From positions 868,001 to 932,000 of the forward strand of contig JAPFBL010000255.1 of the NCBI GenBank assembly GCA_026182355.1: 64,000 bases of DNA, in the 5' to 3' direction. A model generated the notes under the pieces. The model had not been told where the DNA came from. It worked only from the letters and a program-made list of their open reading frames with translations, and ran no database searches. Origin of the DNA: Hermatobates lingyangjiaoensis (lineage: Eukaryota > Arthropoda > Insecta > Hemiptera > Hermatobatidae). The position numbers were made by a program, and so were the translations under genes. Below are positions 40,101 to 52,337 of the stretch, in pieces (positions within the stretch are counted from its first letter, which is position 1; the number at the start of each line of letters is the position of its first letter).

Positions 40101-40904
40101 TATCAAACGATTGCGATGTGACAATGGTTAAGAAACGTATATGTTTGTTAATTACGAGGCGGTTGTAGTAAAAGTGAACTGAGGGGCTCATTAGAGTGGT
40201 GAATGGTTGCTTCCAATATTGGGTAGTTGTCAATGGAGATGAAGCAGTGTCATTTGGGTTGCTAGGAAACTTGTTTCCCTGCTACTGATTGGGAATGTAT
40301 AGCACTATTCCAGAGTGAGAATTTAAATTATCTCGCTGCCTATCACGGATAGCTTATGGACAGCTCTCACGTTAGGGACTCCACAACACGCACGCCTCTA
40401 GCTACACAAAAAACTAACTTTTTGCCATCAATAGACCATATTTCAATATATTAACTATCTTCAGACCACCAGTAAAACTGAACGATCTGATTACAATATT
40501 AATTTGGCAAGAATTATAAATAATATTAAGTTGAGGTTATCCGTGTTATCTTAAGCACTTCATTTCGATTGCTCGTCTGATAATTACTCACTACTGTTAT
40601 CTAAAAATTAAATAATTCACCCAGAAATGAAATTAGTAGTTTTAAATTAAAAATCTGTAAAACATATAGTATAATACTTTCAGTTGCTAGATTCTGTGTA
40701 AAACACACTTCGTGATTTACTTAAGTAATCCTGGTGCTTTATATACATCATCTACAACTTTATGTCATCATCTAAAGCATAGTGTGACGTTCAGAAACGG
40801 AACCCAGGTCTTTCGTGTTCCATCATTGGTTCTCATCGAGGATTATATGACTCTATAATAAACTAGTTACTTTTGTCTAAAAACCCTTGTCCTGTTCCTT
40901 ACTT
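37141..40904. other. Intronic stretch with two GC-richer pockets
   Basis: No gene is supported. Less AT-rich pockets lie at about 39360-39490 and 40140-40400. The first contains a perfect donor-like GAG|GTAAGT at 39400 on the plus strand without a convincing exon. Confidence 0.45.
39043..39076 (-). repeat. Isolated hammerhead-like block
   Basis: On the minus strand CTGATGA (39076-39070) is followed 20 bases later by CCGAAATG (GAAA at 39046-39043). The same order occurs at PLE ends, but pairing between the boxes is poor. Confidence 0.4.
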
Positions 40905-41222
40905 TGTCACTTTGGTTTAGACATTGATCTTTACTTCACTTGTTTATTGTGAAATCCTGTTTTATATATATATAGTTCAATATAAACATATATATAACTA
41001 AATTATAAACAGACGTTACAATCTCTAATTTTCGTTTTGAACCGTTATCAGGGGAGATAAGAGTGGAAAATCAGGTATATTAGTGACCGTCTAAATCTTC
41101 TCCTCTTTCTACACCACATCTCCTGATGACGGTTCAAACCGGGAATTAGTTATAGAAAAAGTGCGTGTTTTTAATTGATCTATATTTCTTTTTTGTCCGT
41201 TTGGGATCGTTTTCTATAATCA
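40905..41222. repeat. Family A end, (TA)n, and family B element (B3)
   Basis: A family A outer end (TTCACTTGTTTATTGTGAAA, 40935-40954) runs into a short TA tract, then into B3. B3 has the inverted block at about 41031-41060 (GTTATCAGG on the plus strand) and the forward block CTGATGA (41123-41129), stem GGTT/AACC, then GGGAATTAG where GAAAATTAG is usual. Confidence 0.7.
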
Positions 41223-41239
41223 TATAATATGTATATATG

Positions 41240-41440
41240 TCACCGTCCGAACCATAATAAAACTAAGTTCTTTCAACTGTTTGAAGCGGTCATCGTCAGA
41301 GTCAAATATCAACTGACGATAAACGATTTGCCTCTGACAATGATCGCTTGTTGCTGTCGAAAGATCTTAGTCTTTTTTCTGATGTTTTAGGGTCCTTTGA
41401 TTGTGATTTTTGTTTCACCTGTTTATTATGAAATCTTTAT
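41240..41440. repeat. Family A inverted-repeat element, copy A6
   Basis: The left arm has TTCTTTCAACTG and GGTCATCGTCAGAGTC. The right arm has CTCTGACAATGATCG, CTGTCGAAAGATCTTAGTC and an outer end TTCACCTGTTTATTATGAAA. It is more diverged than A1 or A7. It lies directly between B3 and B4. Confidence 0.75.
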
Positions 41441-41454
41441 ATATATACACTTGT

Positions 41455-41800
41455 TCTATGGAAATACGTTCCGAAGCGGACAAATATAGTTCAGTGTACA
41501 AAAAGAAAATACAGAAATGAAAAGCACACACTTACAGTCTCTAATTTTCGGTTCTAATCGTCTTCAGGACAGTTAAAAGAGGGTACAGTACAGGACAAGT
41601 GCACTAGTACAGAGATAGTCGAAGATACAAGTCCAACCGTGTATGTACCAGTGCGCTTGGTTCCCTCTCTCATCTCTCCTGAAGACCATTAAAACCGAAA
41701 ATTAGAGACTGTAAGTGTGTCTTTTTATTTTTGTTCATCTAAATTAATCCTTTATTTGTCCGTTTTGGATAGTATTTTTATTGAAAATTTTATAAATATA
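41455..41800. repeat. Family B inverted-repeat element, copy B4
   Basis: The arms run about 41465-41605 and 41650-41795, from GGACAAATATAG to TTATTTGTCC. Hammerhead-like cores lie on the minus strand at 41567-41546 (CTGAAGA...GAAA) and on the plus strand at 41679-41700 (CTGAAGA...GAAA). Confidence 0.75.
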
Positions 41801-41844
41801 TATAACATATCTAAACGACAGGAAAAATGATTAGAAATCTGACT

Positions 41845-41895
41845 TAGATCTTTATTCTAAATCAACTGGTCTTCTTCAGGGGTTCACTCAAACTA
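41845..41895 (-). repeat. Decayed family A-like block
   Basis: On the minus strand CCTGAAGAAGACCAGTTG is followed by AGAATAAAGATCTAAG, the family A order with GAAAGATC changed to TAAAGATC. Confidence 0.5.
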
Positions 41896-44084
41896 AGAAT
41901 CCTTTTTGTGATTAGATTTGATGTTGTTTCTGACTTTCGGATACTAGTTTGTCAATTAGACCATCATTCGTGATAATAAGAGTTGATGCAATATAGTAGA
42001 TAATTTATTGTTCTGCTGTTAGAATGTTTGTAGCTTTCTTCATTGTTTTTATAATGTCGTTGTGATGCACTGCAATTAATCATGTTCTTGAATACATAAT
42101 TGAACCCAATTTTTATTTCCATCAGTGTATTCATATCCATCAATTCGGTTGCTCACAAAGGCGATTACTAGGCAGGTTATAACTTAGTGGTGAACTTCAT
42201 CTATAGTTCATTGACCATTTTATTCGGTTCTTAATTAAGTGAAATATAGACATTTATTACTATTGCATATACCAGTATTAACTCATGCCTATATCGGCCA
42301 TTCATTCGTCTTCATCATCTCAATGTTGCAGTCTCAAACAAAATATTGGCAATATATTCCGAAAGGAACTAAATAATCATGCTATTCTTAGTTCGTTTTA
42401 AACTGACACAAGACAACAAGAGAGTGAATGATACATTAATTTTTACTTCTATGAAGTAATTCGTCACAACTTTAAAGCATGGTAGGAGTCTACTTTATTG
42501 ATTTGTAATAAACCCCATCAGTAAATTAGTAAATAAATTTTGACAATTGTTTAATGAAAAGTTCAGTGAAAGTCAGAGTTGTTTGCTATAATTTGTTTTT
42601 TAAAAAAAAATCCTTAATAGAACATTTATATTGATAAGAATAGTATCATTATAAATTATTCTGAGTTATGATGAAGTTTATAGTGAGTTATGAAGTAAAT
42701 AAGAATATAGTGATCTTGTCCTACTCTGGAAGATGGACAGATCCCAGAATGGGTGAGGTAAGGAAATTTATCAGGGAAGTTTGTACGATCTTCTTTTATG
42801 GTTATTCCATTTCTAATAACATTAACTGAATTTATTGTTGAAGTAGTATTATTAAAATATTCATTTCATTTGAACCGTTACCTATCGTAGAAAGAGACTT
42901 GCTCAGTTGACTCAGAATTGAAATTCACACTGAATAGCTTTTATTATATTAAGTATCATGATTCCTGTTTTCAAACTTGGAAATTTAATTGAAATACTGC
43001 TGAGCTACCTTTGAGTTAATCATGCTTATGAAACTTAAATGAACATTGCATAAAGTTAACTAGAAGAAAGTTGTTTTGAATTTTAATTTAGACGTTAAGT
43101 TGATGTAGGTTGCGGAAGCAGCTGTGTTCTGGAGAGGGAGTGAGTAAGAGAAGGTCAGGTAAGAAGTAACGGTTAGGTATTTGTCTCCTCCACATACCTT
43201 GATAACCTTCTACCCATGCAGTGTTAAACACGCATGTAAATATGTAAATTGTAGAGTACATTCAGATGAATGTATCAATAACTTTATTATTTGTTGCAAT
43301 ATTCAAAAGTCTTTCTTGTATGTTGCATTCTATTTATATTTTTTATTATAATATCTTAACTGATCTTAATTAAATATCAGTTAACAATAATTACTTATTA
43401 CCTTTATTCTACTTCAAATATTCTGTGACAATTTAACGTGTTATAATTCTTATGGTACTTAATTACTTTGGAAAGGGGTACTACGTAGAAAGCACAAAGA
43501 AACTGTTATACACTAATTTCCAGTATTTTTGTAAAAATAAAAGTATATATAAATAAATATTTTTTTAGAGTACTTAAAGTATTAGTTCTTAAGATATTTA
43601 TGATTTCAAAACCAGCTGACCTCAAAGTTTGTACTTTCTTAAGTACGTATTACGGATTGATTCATAACTTAATTTGTAAGTTCGGATATATTATTTGTAT
43701 TTATTTATTTCATACAAAAACATTTGAAAATCAACTAAAAAAATAAGTTTTTTTTGTTGTTCATTTGATATTTCAAAACAGCATTTTTATTATTTTTATA
43801 TATGGGCATTTATATCGATCCCTTCGACCACTTCTATCATATTTACACGATTTTTACTACATGATATCCATAGCGCTCAAGAAATCATCCGTGAAAAACT
43901 CAAGTGAATGCGTTCCATTTGAAATGGAATATAAAACACTTATTCTAGGTATTTGACAATCTTATTGTTGGGTGGTATTATTGTATAGATTGCTTGTTAT
44001 TACTTACTTCTATAACAGATTTTATATGTAACACGTGAAATAAAAAAAAACATCTAAACTACAGTAATAAATTCATAAATGGAC
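41896..44084. other. Intronic sequence without recognised gene
   Basis: AT-rich. A less AT-rich patch at about 43110-43170 ends in GTCAG|GTAAGA on the plus strand, but no open exon can be drawn through it. Confidence 0.45.
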
Positions 44085-44135
44085 TAATATCTTTCCACCA
44101 AAACAACTGCTCTTCGTCAGTCACTTTATTGGGAT
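44085..44135 (-). repeat. Family A-like hammerhead block
   Basis: On the minus strand CTGACGAAGAGCAGTTG is followed by TTTTGGTGGAAAGATATTAG. Both boxes, CTGACGA and GAAA, are intact. No second arm is visible nearby. Confidence 0.55.
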
Positions 44136-44460
44136 GTATGTTTGTCAAGTATTACAATCAGTATAGAGAAAACAATTTATAAAAACCAGATATATTTAGT
44201 TATAAACATGTTTGTTTCCTTTCTTTTATCATTGTAGTACCTACTTATGTTATTTCTATATCTAGTTTCAGCCATTAAAAAAAAAGTTTTTAAATGCACT
44301 TACTTCTATTTAGTTTAACTATTTATTTATACTTCTGGTGAAATGTATAAAAGTGCATGTAGTATATAGCGATGTATTCAAAGTGGATTGGCTACATTAC
44401 CATTGTTTGATTGTTACAGTCAATTACTTTTCAATCAATAACATATTTAAATTTCAAAAC

Positions 44461-44468
44461 TACAGTAC
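44461..44468 (-). other. Splice donor of the giant intron
   Basis: The minus strand reads TTTTCAG|GTACTGTA. The exon part fits the consensus; the intron part is acceptable rather than strong. The phase matches the acceptor at 7287. Confidence 0.75.
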
Positions 44469-44562
44469 CTGAAAATGCTGCTCCATACTGGAAAGTCAAG
44501 CCTTTTAAAGAAGGCTTGGTTGGTAATTCCTCAATGTCCATCTTGTGTTCATCCTCAGACAT
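44469..44562 (-). CDS. Tret1-like: Tret1-like transporter, first coding exon
   Basis: The 94-bp exon encodes 31 residues plus one base. It begins MSEDEHKMDIEELPTK and ends FQYGAAFS. The acidic N-terminal tail is cytoplasmic; QYGAAFS begins the first membrane segment. Joined to the exon at 7286 it gives QYGAAFSASLSAMVAGVW, matching the family's usual QYLAAxSASLGA-type start of helix 1. An in-frame TAA (44581-44583) lies 18 bp upstream of the ATG (44560-44562), so the start is fixed within this exon, and the ATG has G at -3. It is too short for ordinary gene callers. The evidence is phase, splice site and family match; no transcript is available. Confidence 0.85.
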
Positions 44563-44760
44563 GACTCTGGTGAGGTGACCTTACAAGACGATGCAGTCCT
44601 TATCTTCAAGATTAGTCCATGTTAGTCACAGCTGCTTCCACTGACTGAAGCAACCAGTGCGGCTCCCCCGTTCTCCCTCCAGTTCCATATGACTGTCCTG
44701 GAGTGGGGGGCGAACTCAACGTTTCTTTTCAGCCCTTCATATCCTTGTCATTCAATTGTA
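44563..44760 (-). promoter_or_regulatory. 5' untranslated region and possible promoter or upstream splice acceptor
   Basis: This segment is markedly richer in GC than its surroundings. Two readings are possible. A TCAGTC initiator-like motif (minus strand, 44648-44643) could start transcription about 80 bp from the ATG. Alternatively CGCCCCCCACTCCAG (ending 44698) is a good acceptor, which would place the promoter further upstream, beyond a 5' untranslated exon. I cannot decide between them. Confidence 0.4.
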
Positions 44761-44878
44761 ATAGCATTTCTACAAACAAAAGGAACCACTTGATTTTATC
44801 TTCGGAAGTACTCAAATAATTCAACATCAACCTTAATGACGAGTATGTTGGGAATGTTCTACTTCATTTAAATATATA

Positions 44879-44880
44879 CA

Positions 44881-44915
<35 letters not shown>

Positions 44916-45124
44916 ACAAGATTCCACATAAACACGTGAACTAACAATCAATGATCAAAGCACAGTATGAAATGAGGAAAAAAGACTAAGATCTTTTAAC
45001 CGTAACAAGCGGTCTTCGTCAGAGTTAAAAACCCGACAGTTGGGTTGGGTTGCCTTGTTACGGTTCAAAGGTCTTAGTCTTTTTTCCCATTTCATATGTG
45101 GTTTGATCATATATATATGTATGT

Positions 45125-45173
<49 letters not shown>
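44879..45173. repeat. (AC)n(TA)n, family A element (A7), (TA)n
   Basis: An AC tract (44879-44901) and a short TA tract precede A7 (44918-45108). Its left arm has the inverted core with GGTCTTCGTCAGAG and the right arm GTTACGGTTCAAAGGTCTTA; the second CTGACGA box is deleted. A 40-bp TA tract follows (45134-45173). Confidence 0.8.
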
Positions 45174-45176
<3 letters not shown>

Positions 45177-45449
45177 GTATATTTATATACTTATATTTTT
45201 ATATAAGTATCTATATCTATAAATCGCAACCATATAGCTTCATTAGGTGGACATGAATTTAACGTTTTATGTTCAGAAAATTTCATATATGAATTACCTA
45301 TTGCAAGAAGAAATTTTTATTTATAAAAATTATTTTAAAATTCAAATACGGGTTATAAACACATAATATAATTAATTAGATTAGAGTTCTAATGGATGGA
45401 TTCAATATTTAACCTCCCGTCGTGGAGAAAACTGAAGAGATGGGTTATT
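45174..45449. other. Sequence without recognised feature
   Basis: AT-rich, no supported feature. Confidence 0.5.
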
Positions 45450-45540
45450 GGTCGGCCTCTCAAATTCCCTTCAATGACTGCTTTATAGTCAAGGTTATTA
45501 AGCGTAAGTTCACATTGATGGTAGTTCACATTTAGTGAGA
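45450..45540 (+). pseudogene. Decayed Penelope-like endonuclease fragment
   Basis: The frame starting at 45458 reads SQIPFNDCFIVKVIKR, then FTLMVVHI and a stop. It aligns with SHNLSFNDCFSVQIIK, SLTLR and AHIW of the intact copy at 16222-16836. About 20 bp after its end a CTGATGA box follows, as in the intact element. Confidence 0.65.
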
Positions 45541-45554
45541 TGAATCTCTGTCTT

Positions 45555-45610
45555 CAATTCCCTGATGAGGGTTTTAACCAGTAGATTAGAGATGGTGTTT
45601 TTTTTCATTT
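45555..45610 (+). repeat. Decayed ribozyme-like block downstream of the endonuclease relic
   Basis: CTGATGA (45562-45568) is followed by GGGTTTTAACC, a short stem as in family B, then AGTAGATTAGAGA where GAAAATTAGAGA is expected. The order endonuclease then ribozyme block matches a PLE 3' end. Confidence 0.5.
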
Positions 45611-45693
45611 ATAAATAAATATCTCAGTTTATATTCAACTACATATATATAACAGTAGTCTTGTTAGATCTTTTAAATTTCTTGCTATATATA

Positions 45694-45925
45694 TAAATAT
45701 ATATATTGATAAAAGTGTCGACCGTGGAATACAATCAAAAGTAATGTTTATCGGGACTCGGTCAGTTCTTCAGGTTCAAATTAAACTCTCATTGCCAACG
45801 TTTCGGTCTTTGTAAAATAATTTGTAATGTAATACTTAGTTTTTCTGTTTCAAAATGTATACTTCTTCCTATGGAAAAGGTTTTAAATAAAGAACAAAAC
45901 GTTGGCAATGAGAGTTTAATTTGAA
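45694..45925. repeat. Family E inverted-repeat element, copy E4
   Basis: It starts after a TA-rich tract with TATTGATAAAAGTGTCGACC. The arm at 45765-45815 (TCAGTTCTTCAGGTTCAAAT to CAACGTTTCGG) is repeated inverted at 45895-45925 (AAACGTTGGCAATGAGAG). The right arm is cut short near 45927. Confidence 0.8.
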
Positions 45926-46283
45926 CTGGAGATATCTGGATGGCTCCGAAGTAAGTCACTTGTCTTCGGAGTGCTTTGATCTTTCTAACTCCAAAGGAAA
46001 GAAAGAAATGACGAGTTAGTCCAAATATAGTACTGAATTTTCGTCATCTCTTTTATATGTGTATTCTTTTCGTGTTCGTGTGTTTTCGTGTTCTTTTTGT
46101 GTATTTATTTCGTGTAATCGTTTCATTGAATGTATATATTAAATTTTGCAGCAGCTTCTTCATGACTGATGTTTTCCTGGTTCCCATCAATTTGCATACT
46201 ACTTTAATCTGGGTTGGTTGTAATTTCTATAAGTTGACATTCGCAATTTACTACCACAATACATTACTGTAATAAAAAGGCGG
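45926..46283. other. Sequence without recognised feature
   Basis: A 71-codon open frame (46057-46272) is hydrophobic and of low complexity; I do not call it a gene. Confidence 0.45.
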
Positions 46284-46538
46284 AGGTCGATTATACTAAA
46301 TAGAAATGTCTAAGAAGCTATATTTTTAACCGCGGTAACTATATTTCAAATTCTATAGGTACATTTTTTTTTACTGTAACTAACTTAGCACAAGCTTTCG
46401 GCCTACGTAGGTCATCATCAGGTTGTGTTAAGTCAGTTTTAGTAGTTTATAAAATTTTATTTATAGAATTTAAAATTTAGTGACCGTGGTTAAATGTAGG
46501 TTATTAGGCAATTCTATTTGGTATAATCGACCCGAACC
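46284..46538. repeat. Inverted repeat with hammerhead-like centre
   Basis: Arms of about 75 bp (46285-46358 and 46461-46535) are diverged reverse complements, both carrying GGTATAATCGAC-like outer ends. In the space between, on the minus strand, CTGATGA (46421-46415), TGACCTACGTAGGCC and GAAAG (46399-46395) form a well-preserved hammerhead-like block with a CCTACGTAGG stem. Confidence 0.75.
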
Positions 46539-48204
46539 GCACCTTTGGATTCAAGTGTAATGTGTTATGACAGTTAATTGTGAGTTTCTATGGTCAAATT
46601 ATTATTGATATTACAGCTAACCTAACGTAAAGTAGTTTTCAAGCCGAATTTTCTCGGAATTTGTTTGACATCTCATGGCTAAAAACAAGTTATTGAAAAT
46701 ATTAGTACTACTATGAACAACTCCGAAAACAAATACCCTACAGAATATCAACTAGCAGAAAAAAAAAACAGAATAAGAAGAACATAAAAAAAAGTAAAAA
46801 GAAAAGAAAAAAAAAGAAAATAGAAAAAAGTATAAAAGTAAAAAGAAAAAAGTAAAAGAAAATAAAAAAGTACAGTGTTATTGTTTTTATAAACGATGTG
46901 TTTTTAATATTATTCCTTTTTTTATTATTAGGGATAAATATAATTTAAACGATTAGTAATACTGCTTGTTACTCTGATAAAATATCTCCACAGAATATTT
47001 AAGACCAGAAAGATAAAATAAAAAAAAAAATAGAATTCAAATTTAAAATATAGAATATTATTACCTTATAAAACGAAGCATATTTCATATTATTATCATC
47101 AGGGCTAAAAAGAATTTATTATAAATTCGCAATGGTTTATGTTTTCAAAAATTTAGGGAGTTATGAACCTTATTGAAGGAAATATTCAACGGTTCATCCA
47201 CAGCTCTCCTTTTGATAATATGTATTATCAAGAATGGACTGAATTAACATGGTAATTTGTTCTATCAACTATCACACATGATACGATAATAAATACCATG
47301 AACAGACAGGATATACGGGGAGGTTACGTAACCACAAACAAAACAAGCCACTCCTCAAGTTCAAATGATTACTATACAGTAATCATTACTATACAGATAA
47401 GGTAAAAATAATAATACGAATGTGAAAAATACTTCGTTATATAAGGCAATAACATGGTACATTTTGTTTCTTTTGTTTTGTTTTTGCATAGTTGCATTAT
47501 TTTTAAATATATATTAGTTGTAAAGAATGCGTATGTTTGTTTTTAGTTTTATGTTTTTCGTTCAAGTCATTGACGAAGAGGAAATCGTAAAAATTATACA
47601 TAAAATGACACGAATTCTAATTTTTAGGTTAATTAAATGCTTGATCAATTTAATTAAGCATTTGTGCAGTAAGTAATACACTTAGCAGTTACTGCTAATT
47701 CTCATGGGAGTAATAAGCGCTAATACTACCATCTTTCAGCAGTATTAACAATTTACATGAGCTACTTATCCACCTTGGAGTGATGAATACGCCGATTCCC
47801 ATGCGACTAGACAATGCTTTTCCTTAGCTCTTCTTGTTTGCATAACGTAAGTTGCGTTCTTTCATCCTCCCTTTATTAAGTTTATTTAAATTATAACTTT
47901 TGATTAATATCGATAAAGTATTTACAAACATCCACCAACGAAATGGTAACAAATGTGAAGTTAAAGTTCAGATACAACTATATTGATCAGCTAACGTGTT
48001 AGTAAATATTTTTCTTTAATTTTTATGAAGATTCGGTAAGAGTATTGTATCTCTCAGGACATTCTGCCTTGAAATAGACAGGTAACAGTCTTGCCAATAG
48101 TATTAACTACCTAGATTTAGATTGCGAAAAAAAATAATGTTTTTTTTTTTATTGTGATATGCAAAGTAATTTCTAGTGATGAAAAAAATCAACGTCAAGT
48201 TAAT
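46539..48204. other. AT-rich sequence with an A-rich tract
   Basis: The stretch 46757-46873 is almost pure A with scattered G. On the minus strand near 47103-47085, CTGATGATAATAATATGAAA is a weak ribozyme-like match. No gene is supported. Confidence 0.5.
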
Positions 48205-48265
48205 GGATGAACATCCGTTTTGAAGGTTTGACCATGGTCCCTTTTGGTTGAAAGATTTTAATTTT
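48205..48265 (+). repeat. Decayed family A block
   Basis: TTTTGAAGGTTTGACC is followed by CCTTTTGGTTGAAAGATTTT, the second half of the family A core. Confidence 0.45.
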
Positions 48266-48621
48266 TCTTCATTATATGGTGTATAAGTACATGCATTAAT
48301 AAGAATGACTTCTATTCAGGAGAGGTCTACATCAGGGTTGTGAAGAGATAAAGAATTATTTAGACTTATACAACATTGTGGCTGATACATACATACTTAT
48401 CAAAGTTTTCAGGAAATACTAACATACTTAAAATTATTGACAGTTTCACTCAAAGAATAATGTGAATTCCTAATATCAATATTTAAGAGTGATTTCGCAA
48501 GTTATAAATACTACTGTTGTATTATTTAATTCTTCAATAATCTCTTGCATGTTTGGTTTTTTAATTCAAAAAATGTGTTGAAACTAATTTAAGGAGATGT
48601 AATTATTACTGTTAAGGATGA

Positions 48622-48812
48622 TTTCATAATAAATACGTGAAATAACAATCAACGTTCAAACTACAATAAGAATAGAGAAAACGGCTAAGACTCTTTGTAT
48701 TATAACAAGCGGTCTTCTTCAGTTGAGATTGATCTGACGAAGACCGCTTCATGCAGTTGAACGATTTTTAATATTTTTTCTCTTTTCTTATTGTTGTTTA
48801 AGCGTTGATATG
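48622..48812. repeat. Family A inverted-repeat element, copy A8
   Basis: The left arm has AAATACGTGAAATAACAATC and GCGGTCTTCTTCAG. The right arm has CTGACGAAGACCGCTTC and AGTTGAACGATTTTTAA. The arms are diverged and the spacer is about 10 bp. The GAAA box of the right arm is changed to GAAC. Confidence 0.75.
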
Positions 48813-48837
48813 ATATATACATATATTGTCACGTGTC

Positions 48838-49135
48838 ACGATGAACATAAAACCAAACATCGGAGAACAACTTTCTCCGATTACTGCATCAATTAAGAAA
48901 TGAGAAGTGAAAAATTCATGTAGAAAGTATGAAATTATTAAAATGAAAATAATACGTGGAAAAATGTTTTTAGTATTACACAGACCTGAAAATGATTCGA
49001 GGTTAAAATTGAAACATGTTGCGCTAACATAACACCAAACATTGGAAGAACAACTGAATCAATTAAGAGATGCGTAGAAAAAAACTGTATATAGGAAATA
49101 TGAAAAAGTTATGATGAAAATGATAAACACTAAAT
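48838..49135 (+). repeat. Diverged direct repeat, spacing about 185 bp
   Basis: The segment with ACCAAACATCGGAGAACAAC and ATCAATTAAGAAATG (from about 48838) recurs with changes from about 49024 (ACCAAACATTGGAAGAACAA, ATCAATTAAGAGATG). Both continue into similar A-rich text. Confidence 0.6.
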
Positions 49136-52100
49136 ACAGCGTTTTATTCAACAAAATATGTTTAGGGTAAGGACTGCTCCCAAATTACACTAATATATAT
49201 AAAGAACAAAGTTATTGCAGTTAAGACCAGACATTATAAGGGTATCATGTCTAAGATCCAATGAGTTAAATGCTGACTGCTAACCAGGGTCGGCTTTACG
49301 GTTACTGCAACTAATAGCTCGCAATAGGCATCAAGTGCTTTCTATTAGGAGGGTCCTCTAATTTATTCTACTAGTTTAATAACTACTAATTACTCCATAT
49401 ATGACGTACTAATTGGAACAATTTTGAGTAAAGATGGGTGGTAGTTTACCAATTCTTTTAGAATCCAACTTGAGTTTCACATATCTATTCCCGTCTGGGA
49501 TTCATAGAATGCCCATAGAGTGGTTGTTAGATAAGCAAGTTCTGAAATATTTAAAAGCGTATTTTTAGTTTCTATAAAATAGAAAATGCAGTCATTTCCA
49601 TTGTTCTATAGGTAATTAATGGAGATTATATTTATATTTACTGTTCTTTTATGATTACAGCGGCTATATTTATTGATTGCACTGACAAAATCTTTGTATT
49701 GAGAAAACAAAGAACGCAGTATATTTTTAATTTTCATGTCCTATTGTTGTGCATATTTTATAGGTGTTTGACATAACAATCAAATTTCTACGTTTAAACA
49801 GGTGTTGTTGATTATGTTACTTATAATGGTTAATTAATTAATGTTAAAAAATTAATGTTTATTAATGCTAGAATTAATGCAATTTAGTAGTTAATTAAAT
49901 AATAATAAATCCTCTTTTTTATTTATTTCTTACCATGAAGGGCTAATCCATGAAACCCAAGTCTAAATCACGCTGAAGTCTCTCAGTTAGCATGTTATAT
50001 TGAAATCGGCACGTATTAAGCAATGTAATTCCTAGGAGAAGTGTAACACATAGATGCAAGTTAATTAATTTATGTGGTAGTAAAAAGTTATTTTTTTAGT
50101 ATTTTTTTATTCATTGATACTACATAATGCAATAAAAAATCATTGTAATCTCCTTTCAACTTAATATATTGTCAACTCATAAAACAAAAGTTCATTAACG
50201 GTAAATTTAATGTGGTTGATGTATATATAGTAAACAATTAATCAACCTTTCAACGAAGGTTCATTAATTATCTGAGAAGTCATGTGGTTTTTCCTTTGGA
50301 AAATACAAGTATTTATAAAGAGGTGAACATCAAGTAATGGGACAAGTAAGCTGAAGCAATGATTTTTCTTTCTACTTCAATATTGTTGCTGTTATCATAA
50401 ACCTTTCTCTTGATAAACTATTTAAAATTCATATAGCTTAAACTTTAACATACTTCAGTTGTAGGAATCTCAAGTACGATCTTTAAAGCGGATATAGGTA
50501 GTTGAGCTTGAAACAGGCTTCATAAAGTACCCTTTATTGTTTCAGAGAGAATTATGTTACCTTTACTCATTTGACAACAAATCTCACTTTTATAATTTCA
50601 TTATTATTTGTTGAGCTTTATTGACTACAACGTGTTTACGAGATTGTGGATGTTCTACTACCTTTACATATAATACAGACATATGAAATACACAAACGAA
50701 AATATTAAAAATCAGATTTCATGGACGTTCAAAATTAGAAAATTTAGAACATTTAGTACATTTTTTACTGAAATGTTATTAATGGACATATAAAATGACA
50801 AGTTGAAATTCTTGCGTGAAACATTAGCTACTGCAATGTTAACGAAAAGTAATTATTTTAGCTCCGGCCAATCAATATAATGATTTTCATTGTTTATATG
50901 CAAGAATAAGGGGCTACTTTTTTCCCGTCTACGTTGTATGGGTGTTGTTTTACATTTGTCTTTAATGATTTACCCATTTGATCAATATAAATTGTATGCA
51001 AACTTTACACGAGGTTTTATAAATGGCACCAGACTCCAGTTCTCTAGGAAAGTTTTTTATGAACATATCGCCTACGTTATTTCTATTAGAAAAAACTATA
51101 TGTAGGTGTATGTCGAATTCATGAAGGTAACTTCAGTTGCCACAGTTATTTACATCGTCTTTGATAAGTTGTTTGCTCAGCATAATATTTGATCACCTTT
51201 TTTTCGATCAATCCTTCTATATTACAACCATCAATCTGTTATTAGATACATCCGTCAGTTTTTTGTAAGCGTCCTTCATCAGTTTTACATATTCTGATTT
51301 CTCGTAAAGAAGTGTTACACCAACAGAATAACTTTTGGGCAATTTGCACGCTTAAGGAGGTGATAGTGATGTCTAACGATAATTCTATAAAAGAAGCATT
51401 ATTGTTGTACTATACTTTAAAATGTAATATTGTTAAATAATTTGAATCAATGATGGTAAAGGCAGGCAACATCTTTTATATCATATAGGTATGATGATGT
51501 TTTTGTTGACAAATGTTTAGATATAGGTTTCAGATTGTTGAATTAGGTTTAGTTGGTTTTCTGTTGACCTGGGATTCTCAGTTACTAACTTTCTAACTGG
51601 TAATATCTAAAGGGTCTAATTTAATGTTTGCGGAAGTTTAAAGAACTTATTTTAAGCATTTAATATTAGGAATTGATCGTTGATCTTTTGGTAATAATTA
51701 TCAATAAAGATTATTGTTTTAATTTTACTTATTTTTTATATGATATAGGAATATTTCTAGTATTATTCTTATGTTGGATGACCCAGTACAAAGGTATCTA
51801 TTATAATGTAGTACTATGACTCGTCAAGTCCTATTTATTGTGCACTGAATTAGATTTCAGCTAATTTATGCTCTTCTCATTTTTTTGGATATACACTTCA
51901 TAATCAGCTCTTATCATATTACCTCCAAATCTTTTCTCTGGCACTATTGCTACAAAGACCGTATATGCTGAAGTAAATGCATAGTTCATCAATAACAATG
52001 AATGAATGACTTATTCTTTCGGTTTACTTGTATGACGTAAAATGATTTAACTTTCAAATACTATCTATGCACACAAATTGTTGACATGGTACATATGTAT

Positions 52101-52196
52101 ACAATGTACAGTTTTTTATTTAGAGGAACAGTTTAAATAATATGTGACTGATATTAAAAGTTTAGTAGTTTCTGTTTTCTGTACATTTGCCAATAA
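49136..52196. other. Sequence without recognised gene
   Basis: AT-rich. About 49260-49370 is less AT-rich and reads like an old interspersed repeat, but I cannot name it. Confidence 0.45.
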
Positions 52197-52218
52197 TTTT
52201 TTTTTTTTTCAGGTAAGT
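52197..52218 (+). other. Recursive-splice (ratchet) site signature
   Basis: Thirteen T followed by CAG|GTAAGT (junction 52212/52213) fuse an excellent acceptor to a perfect donor with no exon between. This is the hallmark of ratchet points in long insect introns. If real, a plus-strand gene has a long intron crossing this position, with exons not recognised here or outside the window. Confidence 0.5.
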
Positions 52219-52337
52219 GCGTCCAAGAGCTCATTTCCTTTGTAAGTAGTTTCTTTATTAGTATCCAATTTATTATTAGCCGAAGTCATTGTTAAGTAAT
52301 GATTTCTTAGTTGTTTGATAAATGAACATTAAAAGTA

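Larger units (their letters stand above)
7287..44468 (-). other. Intron 1 of the Tret1-like gene (37,182 bp)
   Basis: The limits are a donor CAG|GTACTG at 44468 and an acceptor TTTCAG at 7287. Joining them restores the reading frame and the conserved AAFSASLS motif of this transporter family. The intron holds most of the Penelope-like and inverted-repeat elements described separately. It is inferred from protein continuity, not from transcript data. Confidence 0.85.
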